Shown here: positions 15,455 to 24,660 of the stretch, in pieces | Position numbering within the stretch: the stretch's first letter is position 1 | Layout of the letters: each line of letters begins with the position of its first letter | Origin: Streptomyces endocoffeicus | GTDB taxonomy: Bacteria > Actinomycetota > Actinomycetes > Streptomycetales > Streptomycetaceae | Reading direction: 5' to 3' | Assembly: GCF_016741935.1 (NCBI RefSeq) | Contig: NZ_JAERRG010000001.1 | Span: 124,001-188,000, forward strand | DNA: 64,000 nt | Position numbers and translations under genes: made by a program | The notes under the pieces: model-generated | Databases searched by the model: none | Told to the model about the DNA's origin: nothing | The model's input: only the letters and a program-made list of their open reading frames with translations

Positions 15455-18106
15455 TCAGCCATGGGCCGGGCCGGGTGCCGAGCGGGCGCCGGGCGGGCGC
15501 GCCGGGAAGAGCCGTCTCTGCCCGCGCATGACGACATGCCCCAGGCCGGAGAGCGCACCGGCGATCGCGAGGTCGACAGGTGGCAGTGGCTCCGTACCCA
15601 GCAGCGCGCGCAGGAGCGGGAGAGAGACGCCCGCCACTTGCAGGGCCAGGGCCGTGCCCACGGCCAGCAGCAGGAACGGGTTGGCGAGGCTGCCCGGGCG
15701 GGCCCGGGAGCCCAGCGCGACGCCGAGCTGGGTGGCGCCCAGGATCAGGAACATCATGGACTGCCAGGGGCGGCCGGTCTCCCGCGCCCAGACTCCGGCG
15801 GCCAGAGTGACACCGGCGACGATGACCCCCATGGCCAGGAGCCGCGGCCAGAGTCCGGCGCCCAGGACGCTCTCCTCGGGCGGGCGCGGCGGGTGGCGCA
15901 TCACCCCCGGTTCCACGGGTTCGGCTCCCATCGCCACACCGGGGAGGCCGTGGGTGAGCAGGTTGATCCACAGGATCTGGGCGGGGAGCAGGGGCAGGGG
16001 CATGCCGAGGAACGGGCCGAGGAGCATGACCAGGATTTCCGCCGTTCCTCCGGCGAGGGCGTAGAGCAGGAACCGGCGCACATTGGCGTAGACACGGCGG
16101 CCTTCCTCGACGGCGGCGACGACGCTGGCCAGGTTGTCGTCGGCGAGCACGAGGTCGGCCGCCTGGCGGGCCACCTCGGTCCCGCGCTGTCCCATGGCCA
16201 CGCCGATGTCCGCGCGGCGCAGCGCGGGGCCGTCGTTGACGCCGTCGCCGGTCATCGCCACCACCTGCCCCGAGGCGCGCCACGCCTGGACGATGTCCAG
16301 TTTCTGATCGGGCGTGGTCCGGGCGTAGACGCGCAAGGCGGTCAGCGGGCCCGCGGTGCCGTGGCGGATCCGTTCGCCCGTGGTGACCTCGTCCTCCCGG
16401 GCCACGATGCCCGCACGCGCGGCCACCGCCCGTCCGGTGAGAGGGTGATCGCCGGTGATGAGGACCGGGGTGATGCCGGCGTGTTCGCACGCCGTGATGG
16501 TGGTCCGGGAGGTGTCGCGCGGCGGGTCGAGGATGCCGACCAGGCCGAGCAGCGAAAGTCCCGATTCCCAGGCGTCGGGGCTCCGGGGCCGTGTGTCGTC
16601 GTGGTCGGCCGAGGCGATGGCGAGGACACGGTATCCGTCGCGGGCCAGGGCCTCGGCCTGGGCGGCGGCCCTGGCCCGGGTGTCCGGGGGATCGGTGAGG
16701 ACCGGCGGCCGGAGCATGACCTCTGGGGCTCCCTTGCACATGACCCGCAGTCCGCCGCCGGGCGCGCGGTGCACCGTCGTCATGCGCTTGCGTGCGCTGT
16801 CGAAGGGGATCTCGTCGACCCGTGGCAGTTCGCGTTCCAGCGCGGCCCGGTCCAGGCCGAGTCTGGCCCCCGCCGCGAGCAGGGCCGCCTCGGTGGGGTC
16901 GCCCATCGCACGCCACCGTTCGCCACCGTCCGACGGAGGCTCCAGCGCGGCGTCGTTGCACAGCATCGAGGCGCGCAGCAGCGCGGCCAGGTCCGGGGCG
17001 TCGCTCACGGTGACCGGTTGGCCGTCGCGTGCGACGCGGCCTTCGGGGCTGTACCCGATGCCGCTGACAGTGACCTCGCCCCGGGGGGTCCACAGCCTCT
17101 CCGCGGCCATCCGGCCCTCGGTCAGGGTGCCGGTCTTGTCGGTGGCGAGCACCGTGACCGAGCCCAGGGTCTCCACCGCGGGCAGCCGCCGGACGATGGC
17201 GTGTCGCTCCGCCATCCGCCGCGCCCCGAGGGCCAGGGCGAGGGTGACCACGGCGGGCAGGGACTCGGGTACGGCGGCGACGGCGAGGCTGATCGCGGCC
17301 ACGACCATCAGCTCGACCGGCTGCCCGCGAACCAGGCCCAGGGCGAGCACCACCGCGCACAGTGCGACGGTGACGGCCGCCAGCACCCTGCCGAACCGGG
17401 CCAGTCGACGCTGCAGCGGGGTCAGTCCGGGCGCGGTTCCCATCAGCGCGGCGATCCTGCCGAGCGCGCTGTCCGGGCCGGTTCCGGTGATCCGGACCCG
17501 GCCACGGCCGCGGACGACCACCGTGCCCGCCGAGACCATGTCCGCCGAGCCCGTGTCCGCCGGGCTCGTGGACGGCGGGCTCGTGGACGGCGGCCTTTTC
17601 GCGCCGGTGGTCTTCTCCACCGGGACGGACTCGCCCGTCAGCGCCGACTCGTCGACCAGGAGCCGGGCCGCGTCGATGACCTCACCGTCCGCGGGCACGA
17701 TGTCCCCCTCGCCCAGCAGGACCAGGTCTCCCGGCACGACGTCGGCAGCCGGTACGGAAGACTCCCCGCCGTCGCGTATCACCCGGGCGGTGGGCGCGCT
17801 GAGGGCCGTCAGGGCGGCCACGGCCCGTTCCGCCCTCACCTCCTGGACGACTCCGGCCACGGTGTTCACGGTGATGACGAGCAGGATCACCAAGGCGTCG
17901 GGGAGATCTCCTGTGGTCAGGGTCAGCACGGCGGCCACGAGCAACACCACGATCAGCGGGTCGCGCAACTGCTGCAGCACACGGCGCCACACCGGGGTGC
18001 GCCGTTCCCGGGCGACGACATTGGCCCCGTACTCCCCCAGTCGCCGCGCCGCCTCCTCCCGCGACAGGCCCGCGGCAAAGCGCTCGGCAGGGCGAGGGGT
18101 CGGCAT
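15455..18106 (-). CDS. P-type cation-transporting ATPase (type II, Ca/Mg-like)
   Basis: 883 residues. N-terminal cation-ATPase domain, actuator TGES loop, M4 motif PESLP, phosphorylation site DKTGTLTEG, hinge MTGDGVNDGPALRRADIG, and six C-terminal helices. This is the layout of SERCA-like and MgtA-like pumps that export Ca2+ or move other divalent or alkali cations. The M6 ion-site segment reads NLLTHG where SERCA has T-D-G. A low-complexity Ser/Pro/Asp insertion follows TGES. ATG 18106 was picked at the start of the ATPase_N homology. It is divergent from a universal stress gene. CtpF, a related pump, is in the mycobacterial DosR regulon. Confidence 0.9.
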   Translation of the reverse strand: MPTPRPAERFAAGLSREEAARRLGEYGANVVARERRTPVWRRVLQQLRDPLIVVLLVAAVLTLTTGDLPDALVILLVITVNTVAGVVQEVRAERAVAALTALSAPTARVIRDGGESSVPAADVVPGDLVLLGEGDIVPADGEVIDAARLLVDESALTGESVPVEKTTGAKRPPSTSPPSTSPADTGSADMVSAGTVVVRGRGRVRITGTGPDSALGRIAALMGTAPGLTPLQRRLARFGRVLAAVTVALCAVVLALGLVRGQPVELMVVAAISLAVAAVPESLPAVVTLALALGARRMAERHAIVRRLPAVETLGSVTVLATDKTGTLTEGRMAAERLWTPRGEVTVSGIGYSPEGRVARDGQPVTVSDAPDLAALLRASMLCNDAALEPPSDGGERWRAMGDPTEAALLAAGARLGLDRAALERELPRVDEIPFDSARKRMTTVHRAPGGGLRVMCKGAPEVMLRPPVLTDPPDTRARAAAQAEALARDGYRVLAIASADHDDTRPRSPDAWESGLSLLGLVGILDPPRDTSRTTITACEHAGITPVLITGDHPLTGRAVAARAGIVAREDEVTTGERIRHGTAGPLTALRVYARTTPDQKLDIVQAWRASGQVVAMTGDGVNDGPALRRADIGVAMGQRGTEVARQAADLVLADDNLASVVAAVEEGRRVYANVRRFLLYALAGGTAEILVMLLGPFLGMPLPLLPAQILWINLLTHGLPGVAMGAEPVEPGVMRHPPRPPEESVLGAGLWPRLLAMGVIVAGVTLAAGVWARETGRPWQSMMFLILGATQLGVALGSRARPGSLANPFLLLAVGTALALQVAGVSLPLLRALLGTEPLPPVDLAIAGALSGLGHVVMRGQRRLFPARPPGARSAPGPAHG

Positions 18107-18296
18107 GCCTTCATCGTGTGGCCGATGTTCCCGGATCGCATCCGGCGCCCCCGGGACCGGCAACGGGGGCCCGAGCCGAAGCCGCGCACGGTCCACCATC
18201 GGCCCCGATCGGTCCAAGTCAAGAAGCTGGGCGGTGTGTCCGTGGTCACGGGGTACCCCAGATGCGGATGAATCGACCGCAGGAAAGGCGGTGGGG

Positions 18297-19178
18297 ATGA
18301 TGGCGCTCCCGCTGGTCGTGGGTGTCGATGGATCGGAGTCCAGCCTGCAGGCCGTGGACTGGGCCGTGGACGAGGCGGCACGCCATGAACTGCCCTTGCA
18401 TCTGGTCAACGCTTCCCGATGGGAACGGTACGAGGGACGCCTGCCCTCGTTCGGCACCGACCGTCCGACCGGGGATGTAGCGGCCGAGAACATCGTCGCG
18501 GCCTGCGCGGAACGTGCGACGTTGCGCAACCCTGACGTGAAGGTGTCCGCCGAGGTCCTGGCCGAGGACACCGTGATGGCGCTGCTGGAGCAGAGCCGTG
18601 AGGCGTTCGCCGTGGTCACGGGCTCCCGTGGCAGAGGCGCGATCGCGGAGACGCTTCTGGGGTCGGTCAGCCTGGCCGTGGCGGCACGTGCCGTCTCCCC
18701 GGTGGCCGTGGTCCGGGGCGGGGAGAAGAACCGCGCGGGCGCCCTGCGGCGCGTGGTCCTCGCGGTCGGCGACCTGGTGGAAGGGTCGGCGGCCGTACGG
18801 TTCGCCTTCCGTGAGGCGCGGGCGCGGGACGCCGCGCTGCACGCCGTACGCTCCTGGCGGCGCCCCGCGCGCCCCCACGCGGGCCAGTCGCCGCTGGGGC
18901 GTGAGGCGAGCGGCCTGATCTACGAGGAGCAGGCGGCGGGCGTCCTCAGCGAGGTGCTGGACCAGGTCGAGCGCGAGCACGACGACATCACGGTCCATCG
19001 CGAAGTCGTCGAAGGAGCGGCACACCGGGTCCTGCTGGACGTCTCGGAGCAGGCCGATCTGCTGGTCGTCGGCGCCCTCCGGCGCCATGACCACATCGGG
19101 CTGCAGCTCGGCCGGGTCAGCCACGCCGTACTCCACCGCTCCGCATGCCCGGTCGTGATCGTGCCGCAGCAGGTGTGA
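18297..19178 (+). CDS. Tandem universal stress protein (UspA x2)
   Basis: 293 residues with two UspA domains. Domain 1 begins LVVGVDGSESSLQAVDWA and ends with the ATP-binding loop TGSRGRGAIAETLLGSVS. Domain 2 ends VGALRRHDHIGLQLGRVSHAVLHRSACPVVIV, quoted here in two halves: the loop is less canonical (GALRRHDHIG). Tandem Usps of this kind bind ATP and are induced by hypoxia or stationary phase in actinobacteria. ATG 18297 follows AGGAAAGG; ATG 18300 is also possible. The 190-bp gap to the divergent ATPase holds both promoters. Confidence 0.9.
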   Translation: MMALPLVVGVDGSESSLQAVDWAVDEAARHELPLHLVNASRWERYEGRLPSFGTDRPTGDVAAENIVAACAERATLRNPDVKVSAEVLAEDTVMALLEQSREAFAVVTGSRGRGAIAETLLGSVSLAVAARAVSPVAVVRGGEKNRAGALRRVVLAVGDLVEGSAAVRFAFREARARDAALHAVRSWRRPARPHAGQSPLGREASGLIYEEQAAGVLSEVLDQVEREHDDITVHREVVEGAAHRVLLDVSEQADLLVVGALRRHDHIGLQLGRVSHAVLHRSACPVVIVPQQV

Positions 19179-19199
19179 CCGCGCACGGCACGGGCGTAC

Positions 19200-20334
19200 T
19201 CAGGCCCGCCACTGCCGGGCGGCGCGCAGTCGCCGCAGATAGGGGTCGTGGGCGTGGCGTGGCAGGAGGCGCAGGGGCGTGGTCGGCGAGGAGCTCGGTG
19301 GCGGTGCCGCCGAGGCCGAAAAGCACCAGGGGGCCGAACACCTCGTCCTGGGCGACGCCCGCGAACAGCTCGACACCCCGGCGCGCCATGGGCTGGAGGA
19401 GCGCACCGGTCATACGGTCCCCGAAGCGCTCCCGCAGGTCCCGGTAGGCGTGGCGCACCTGGTCCGGCCCCTCCAGGTCGAGCCGCAGCGCTCCCAGGTC
19501 GCTCTTGTGCACCAGCCCCGGCCAGTACGCCTTGACGGCCACCCGGCCGCGCTCGTCCGCCACCAGGTGTCTCGTTGCGGCCACGGCCGTGTCCTCGTCC
19601 TCCGCCCAGGCCCAGGGCAGCTGGGGGATGCGGTAGCGGTCGAGGAGGGCCGCGCAGGCACGGGGGTCGGGCCATCCCCCGTCGGGGTGACGGGTGAGGA
19701 ACTCCTCCACGATGGCCGTGGCACCGGCGGGGTCCATGCCCGACAGCGGTGGCACGCTGCCCGGCGGTTCGGCGCGCCAGCGCGCGTAGCGGGCGGCGTG
19801 GACGAGCGCGCGGGCCGCCGACTGGGGCTCGGAATAGGCCAGGACAGGGTGGTCGTCGGCGCTCGCGAGCAGCCGTACGGGGGCCTCCTGGTCGAGGAGG
19901 ACCGCGGCCACGCCTCCGGCCCGCCCCCGCGACGGCCACCGACCGGGGCCTCAGCAGTGGCCGAAGGCTGGCCACGTCAGCGGTCCGGCCCCGTCGGTCC
20001 ACCGCCGACAGGTAGTGCTCGTCCTCCGCCAGGTGGACGGTGCAGCGGACGTCGGTGCCGTCGAAGCACCGGGAGGTGCGCAGGCCCAGATCGGCGAACA
20101 CCTTCAGGACCTCATGGTTCTCGGCGAGTGCTTCGGCGGTGAAGCCGGAGATGCCCGCCTCCCGGGCCGCGTGGACCAGGTGTTCGAGCAGCAGTGTGCC
20201 GATGCCCTGCCCGTGACGGCCCTCGGCGACGGCCAGTGCGATGTCGCCTTTGGTCGGGCGGGGCGTATCTCGACGGTGGAGCCGTCGGCGAGCAGGGCGT
20301 GGACGGTATCGGAGCGGGATGTGGTGTCCGTCAT
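19200..20334 (-). pseudogene. GNAT acetyltransferase / ADP-forming acyl-CoA synthetase gene, deleted and frameshifted
   Basis: Intact family members are about 900 residues: GNAT domain, CoA-binding domain, ligase domain, ATP-grasp. Here the minus strand keeps a start (MTDTTSRSDTVHALLADGS), then after a deletion and frame change the GNAT C-half (DIALAVAEGRHGQGIGTLLLEHL). Next come the opening of the CoA-binding domain (LRPLLRPRSVAVAGAGR) and, after a larger deletion and frame change, the ATP-grasp region (RVAVKAYWPGLVHKSDLGAL, FGPLVLFGLGGTATELLADHA), with a last frame change before the stop. Its start overlaps the ancestral PPK2 stop, so the two were an operon. No product with activity is expected. 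Confidence 0.8.
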
Positions 20335-21216
20335 CGGTATCCCCTTCCGTCGGCCGTGTCCGCGTCGGAGGCCGGTCCGCGGCCCGGTGCCCGCAGCGAG
20401 GCGGCGTGGTCGGGCACGAAGGTCTGCAGGTGCCTGGGCGGTCGCTGGTAGCCGGTGGGCTCGGGGCGGGGCGGGCGGCAGACGCAATTCCGGGAGCCGG
20501 ACGTCGCCGTACGGAACGGTCGACAGCAGGTGAGCGATCATGTTGATCCGGGCGGCGCGCTTGTCGTCGCTCTCGACGACGTACCACGGGACCTCGGGGA
20601 TGTCGGTGTACGCGAACATCTCGTCCTTGGCCCGGGAGTACGCCTCCCAGCGGGTGATGGACTCCAGGTCCATCGCGGAGATCTTCCAGCGTCGCGTGGG
20701 ATCGTCCAGGCGCTGTCGGAACCGCCGTTCCTGCTCGGAGTCGCTCACCGAGAACCAGTACTTGCGCAGCAGGATCCCGTCCTCGACCAGCATCCGCTCG
20801 AAGACCGGGCACTGGTGGAGGAAGCGCTGGTACTCCCCCTCGGTGCAGAACCCCATGACGCGTTCGACCCCGGCCCGGTTGTACCAGCTGCGGTCAAAGA
20901 GCACGATCTCCCCCGCGGCGGGAAGCTGCTCGACATAGCGCTGGAAGTACCACTGGGTGCGTTCGCGGTCCGTGGGCACGGGCAGGGCGACGGTGCGGAC
21001 GACACGCGGGTTGAGGCGTGCGGTGACCCGTGTGATCGCGCCGCCCTTCCCGGCCGCGTCCCGTCCCTCGAAGACCACCACGACACGCTGTCCCTCGGCC
21101 CGCACCCAGTCCTGGAACTTGACCAGTTCGATCTGCAGACGGCGCAGTTCCTTCTCGTACGGGGCACGCGGCAGTCGTACTGGTTCACTCTCGTTCGGCG
21201 GTGTGCGGCGCGCCAT
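20104..21216 (-). CDS. ppk2: Polyphosphate kinase 2 (PPK2), C-terminus frameshifted
   Basis: Residues 1-235 are a complete PPK2 kinase core: Walker A-like FEGRDAAGKGGAI, RTVALPVPTDRERTQWYFQRY, lid DRSWYNRAGVERVMGF, and RWEAYSRAKDEMF. The enzyme uses polyphosphate to phosphorylate nucleotides. After LRLPPA near base 20478 the frame departs from the family. A one-base change in the C-rich run would restore PTGYQRPPRHLQTFVPDHA and a stop at the downstream gene's ATG. As written it reads into the GNAT relic, giving 370 residues. ATG 21216 was chosen for GGGAG at 5-nt spacing. It lies 36 nt after a Usp gene and is probably co-transcribed. Confidence 0.85.
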   Translation of the reverse strand: MARRTPPNESEPVRLPRAPYEKELRRLQIELVKFQDWVRAEGQRVVVVFEGRDAAGKGGAITRVTARLNPRVVRTVALPVPTDRERTQWYFQRYVEQLPAAGEIVLFDRSWYNRAGVERVMGFCTEGEYQRFLHQCPVFERMLVEDGILLRKYWFSVSDSEQERRFRQRLDDPTRRWKISAMDLESITRWEAYSRAKDEMFAYTDIPEVPWYVVESDDKRAARINMIAHLLSTVPYGDVRLPELRLPPAPPRAHRLPATAQAPADLRARPRRLAAGTGPRTGLRRGHGRRKGIPMTDTTSRSDTVHALLADGSTVEIRPARPKATSHWPSPRAVTGRASAHCCSNTWSTRPGRRASPASPPKHSPRTMRS

Positions 21217-21252
21217 GGGTTCTCCCTTCCGGGCCTGCTGAGGCACGTGACG

Positions 21253-21915
21253 TCAGGGGGCGTGGGGCACGACAGCGACGGGGCACGCGGCGTGGTGAAG
21301 GAGCGCGTGAGCGACGTGGCCGAGGCGCGGGCCCACGGCGGGCCGGTGGGTGGGGCGGCCGACCACCATCACCCCGGCCTGCGCGGCCGCCCCCAGCAGA
21401 ACCTCGGTGGCGAAGGCGAATTCGATCGGCGCGGCCGACTCCGGCGGATCCTGGATGCCGACGACGACATCGCGGGTGCGAGCCCCGGTCCGCGCCCCTC
21501 CGTTCCCCCGCACCATCACGACAGGGCTCTTGGACAACGCAAGTACACGCAGACCGACGGACCCGAGCAAAAAGCCCCCCACAGCACCACGCCCGTGTGA
21601 GCCGAGCACCAGCATCTCCGAGGCCGCGCCCCAGGCCACCGGGGCCTCAACTGCCGTCTCGGAGACCAGTTCAGTCGAGACTGACACCCCCGACCAGTCG
21701 GCAGGCAGACGCGCCTTGGCATCCTCCAGGGCCTCCTGAGCCCAGAGTTTGCGCACCTCAGGCGCTTGGGCGGTACGAGCTGTCCGCGGCGGCAGCTCAC
21801 GCCGCTCCGCCTCGTCGGCGGCCCAGTGCGCGGCGGCCAGGCTCTCGGCCGAGCCGTCGAGCCCCACGGTGACCACTTGTTCCATGGCGGTTTGCTCCAC
21901 GGCGGCTTGCTCCAT
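21253..21915 (-). CDS. Universal stress protein with shortened second domain
   Basis: 220 residues against about 290 for tandem Usps. The start (VVTVGLDGSAESLAAAHWA) and ATP loop (LGSHGRGAVGGFLLGSVG) of domain 1 are present. Domain 2 jumps from IEFAFATEVLLGAA to MVVGRPTHRPAVGPRLGHV, losing about 70 residues of its middle. The N-terminus is a threefold repeat of (M/V)EQ(A/T)A encoded by about 15-bp imperfect repeats. AGGAGGCACC immediately precedes ATG 21915. It heads the Usp-PPK2 unit and is divergent from the nitroreductase gene. Confidence 0.82.
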   Translation of the reverse strand: MEQAAVEQTAMEQVVTVGLDGSAESLAAAHWAADEAERRELPPRTARTAQAPEVRKLWAQEALEDAKARLPADWSGVSVSTELVSETAVEAPVAWGAASEMLVLGSHGRGAVGGFLLGSVGLRVLALSKSPVVMVRGNGGARTGARTRDVVVGIQDPPESAAPIEFAFATEVLLGAAAQAGVMVVGRPTHRPAVGPRLGHVAHALLHHAACPVAVVPHAP

Positions 21916-22097
21916 GGCGGTGCCTCCTGCTGAGTTTCCCGCTCCTCTCGCAGACTCACTCGCGGTGGGTCAGCCGGTGTTTCCGTCGCAGAGCCTGGCT
22001 CCCTCGTCGAGCCCGGCTCCGTTACCGAGCCTGCCAGCTCGCCCGCGCCGCCGAATGAGCCTCATGGCTCCCCCTGACGGCCACACGGCCCACCACG

Positions 22098-22111
22098 GGG
22101 CCATCCGACCC
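22098..22111. promoter_or_regulatory. Candidate DosR/OsdR-type box upstream of nitroreductase
   Basis: GGGCCATCCGACCC fits GGGNC-N4-GNCCC, the framework of the mycobacterial DevR/DosR site, and is flanked by one further G and C. It lies 75 bp before the nitroreductase start in the gap shared with the divergent Usp gene. Its core is nearly identical to one upstream of hypF. Confidence 0.4.
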
Positions 22112-22186
22112 CTCGATCCAGGGCTCTCCGTCCCCACGACACCTCTCACCCGCGGTGACACAGTGGAAGTGGGACAGAGAGGCGGG

Positions 22187-23440
22187 ATGCCGATGCACGC
22201 CCATGTCGGCGACCAACTGATGGTCGAGAGCCCCACCACCGGTGCCGCCAAACGGGACGGTGAGATCGTCGGGCTCCGCCATGACGACGGGACGCCTCCC
22301 TACGACGTCCGGTGGTCGGACACCGACCAAGTCACCCTTGTGTTCCCCGGCCCGGACGCACACATTCACCCCACCGGGCACGAACCGGAAGGCCGTGGGC
22401 CGAAAGGGCGGCGGGAGACGACCGGGGACCGCACCTCCACCGCGACACACGGCAGCGCTCGTTCGCTTTCCGACGCGGTGGTCATGGCGCTGGTGGAGGA
22501 CGCCACGGCCGCCCCGTCGATGCACAACGCCCAGCCCTGGCGGTTCCAGTACTTCCGGCGGAGGCGTGTCTTCTCTCTGCGGGCCGATCTCCGGGGCGCT
22601 CTGCCGCACACCGACCCCGAGCTCCGCGCCCTGCACATCGGCTGTGGCGCCGCCCTGATGAACCTGCGGGTCGCGGTGGCCCACGAGGGCTGGGAGGCGC
22701 AGACCCGGCCGCTGCCCGACCCCGGCGACCCCATGCTGCTGGCGTCGGTGACCCTGACCGGTCCGCTCGGTGACGAGGCCGATCCGGCCGACTTGTACCC
22801 GGCCGTGCGCACCCGGCACACCAGCCGGTTTCCCTTCGCCGAGACCGAGATCCCCGCGTCCGTACGGACCTCCCTCGTCGACGCCGCGCACCGGGAGCAC
22901 GTCGCGCTGTCCTTCGCCCCCGGATGGCATCTGCAGTCCATCGTGGACCTGGCGCTGGAGGCCGAGGCCCGCAACCTCACCGACGCCGGCGCCGCCGCGG
23001 ACCTGGCCCGCTTCACCCGCGCCACGGACGACACCCGGCCGGCCACCGAAGGGGTCCCTGCGTCTGCCTTCGGGCCCCGCCGCCGGCTCGGCAAGGCTCC
23101 CATGCGTGACTTCGCGGGCGGCAAGACCGTCCCCGGCCGCCCGACCGCCGACTTCGAGACCTTCCCTCACCTGGCGTTGCTGTCCACCTCGCGCGACCGC
23201 CCGGTGGACTGGCTGCGCACCGGCCAGGCGGTGGAGCGGGTGCTGTTGCGCGCCACCCTGGCGGGACTGTCCGCCTCGTTCGTCACCCAGGCCCTCGAAT
23301 GGCAGGATCTGCGGTGGCCACTGCGCGACCCCACGTCGGGCATGGCCTATGTGCAGATGATGCTACGGCTGGGGTACGGCCCTCCGGGCCCGCGGACCCC
23401 CAGGCGGCCGGCCCGCGACGTGCTGGACATCGAGCCGTAG
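22187..23440 (+). CDS. DUF1918 domain fused to Acg-like nitroreductase
   Basis: 417 residues. The first about 65 (AHVGDQLMVES, GEIVGLRHDDGTPPYDVRW) match the small DUF1918 SH3-like domain, which normally stands alone. A Gly/Arg/Thr linker follows, then a flavin-dependent nitroreductase of the Acg group: DATAAPSMHNAQPWRFQYF, HIGCGAALMNLRVAVAHEG, TRHTSRFPFAETEIP, and RLGYGPPG at the end. Acg proteins are DosR-controlled in mycobacteria. Both ATG 22187 and ATG 22193 follow AGAGAGG. The fusion is intact, with no frameshift between the parts. Confidence 0.82.
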   Translation: MPMHAHVGDQLMVESPTTGAAKRDGEIVGLRHDDGTPPYDVRWSDTDQVTLVFPGPDAHIHPTGHEPEGRGPKGRRETTGDRTSTATHGSARSLSDAVVMALVEDATAAPSMHNAQPWRFQYFRRRRVFSLRADLRGALPHTDPELRALHIGCGAALMNLRVAVAHEGWEAQTRPLPDPGDPMLLASVTLTGPLGDEADPADLYPAVRTRHTSRFPFAETEIPASVRTSLVDAAHREHVALSFAPGWHLQSIVDLALEAEARNLTDAGAAADLARFTRATDDTRPATEGVPASAFGPRRRLGKAPMRDFAGGKTVPGRPTADFETFPHLALLSTSRDRPVDWLRTGQAVERVLLRATLAGLSASFVTQALEWQDLRWPLRDPTSGMAYVQMMLRLGYGPPGPRTPRRPARDVLDIEP

Positions 23441-23472
23441 CTCCGGCCGCGCCCGTTCTGGAGGAATCGCCC

Positions 23473-23595
23473 TCAGGGTGTGCTGGCCATGATCCGGGCC
23501 GCCTCGGCCGGCATGCCGTCCGGATCCACGGTCACCGCCGGGGGCCAGCAGATCCGCCTCGGAGACGACGCCGATGACACGCCCCTCGCCCTCGC
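23473..23595 (-). pseudogene. CBS-domain protein relic
   Basis: The minus strand reads EGRVIGVVSEADLL, the hallmark of a CBS domain. After a deletion and frame change it reads AVTVDPDGMPAEAARIMAS followed by a stop. Hypoxia-response proteins of the Hrp1 type carry two CBS domains, but only part of one survives here. No start codon or Shine-Dalgarno belongs to it. It lies between the nitroreductase and hypE stops. Confidence 0.6.
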
Positions 23596-23598
23596 TGT

Positions 23599-24660
23599 TC
23601 AGCAGATCCGGGGCAGTTGCTCGCCGAGCGGCAGATCCACGATCCGGGTTCCGCCCAGTCCGGTACGGGCCACCACCATGCCGGAGTGTTCGGCCACGCA
23701 CGCGCCGATCACGGCCGCCTCACGTCCCAGCGGATGCGCGCGCATCGCGTCCAGGACCGCCTCCGCGTGCTCCCTGGGCACGAAGGCCGCCAGGCGGCCC
23801 TCGTTGGCCACGTACATCGGGTCCAGGCCGAGGAGGGCACAGGCGGTGGCGACCGCTTCCGGGACGGGCACCGCCCCCTCGTCCAGGACGACACCGGTGT
23901 CGGAGGCTGCGGCGATCTCGTTGAGAGCGGCGGCCAGGCCGCCTCTCGTGGGGTCGCGCAGGACATGGATCTCGGGCGTGACGGCGAGCATCGCCCGGAC
24001 GAGTCCGGCCAGGGGCGCGGTGTCACTGACCACCTCGGTGCCGAACGTCAGCCCTTCGCGGACGCTGAGGATGGCGATGCCGTGCTGTCCGATCGGCCCG
24101 CTGACGATCACCACGTCACCGGGCCGCGCTCGCTGCGGACGGATGTCCACCCCCTCGGGGATCAGCCCGATCCCCGCCGTGTTCACGTACACACCGTCGC
24201 CATGCCCGGAGTCAACCACCTTGGTGTCGCCGGTGACCACGGTGACGCCCGCCGCTCGGGCGGCCGCCCCGAGCGCCTGGGCGACCCGGCCGACGGTGCT
24301 CAGCTCCGTACCCTCCTCCAGGATGAACGCGCAGGACAGGTACGCGGGAACGGCTCCGCTCATGGCCAGGTCATTGACGGTGCCGTTGACCGCCAGATCT
24401 CCGATGCTTCCGCCAGGGAAGAACAGCGGGCGGACGACGTAGGAGTCGGTCGAGAACGCCAGCCGGGTACCGCCGAGTGTGACGGCGGCCGAGTCGGTGA
24501 GCCCTCCCAGCGTCTCGCCGCCGTAGGCCGGGAGGAAGAGGTGCCGAGTCAGCTCCGTGGAAAGCGCTCCTCCGCCACCGTGGCCCATCACCACCACCGG
24601 GTGGTCGCGCAGCGGGGTCGGACAGGACCAGCCGGTGGTGCCGGCGGTGATGTCAGTCAA
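23599..24660 (-). CDS. hypE: Hydrogenase maturation protein HypE
   Basis: 353 residues, full length. [18 protein letters not shown] begins the AIR-synthase-like fold, GDTKVVDSG binds ATP, and the tail ends [10 protein letters not shown] with the essential C-terminal Cys. HypE dehydrates the carbamoyl group received from HypF into the cyanide ligand of the NiFe centre. It overlaps hypD by 8 nt and is last in hypFCDE. Confidence 0.96.
   Translation of the reverse strand: MTDITAGTTGWSCPTPLRDHPVVVMGHGGGGALSTELTRHLFLPAYGGETLGGLTDSAAVTLGGTRLAFSTDSYVVRPLFFPGGSIGDLAVNGTVNDLAMSGAVPAYLSCAFILEEGTELSTVGRVAQALGAAARAAGVTVVTGDTKVVDSGHGDGVYVNTAGIGLIPEGVDIRPQRARPGDVVIVSGPIGQHGIAILSVREGLTFGTEVVSDTAPLAGLVRAMLAVTPEIHVLRDPTRGGLAAALNEIAAASDTGVVLDEGAVPVPEAVATACALLGLDPMYVANEGRLAAFVPREHAEAVLDAMRAHPLGREAAVIGACVAEHSGMVVARTGLGGTRIVDLPLGEQLPRIC

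Noticed and set aside
18187..18218. GGTCC/GGCC and GGCC/GGTCC half-sites in the ATPase-Usp gap as DosR-type boxes
   Set aside because: The half-sites are separated by seven bases rather than four, so they do not share the pattern seen in the three candidate boxes.
15461..18271. Long plus-strand open frame antisense to the P-type ATPase
   Set aside because: High GC content creates long antisense frames; the translation is Gly/Arg/Gln-rich with no motifs, while the opposite strand has every P-type ATPase signature.
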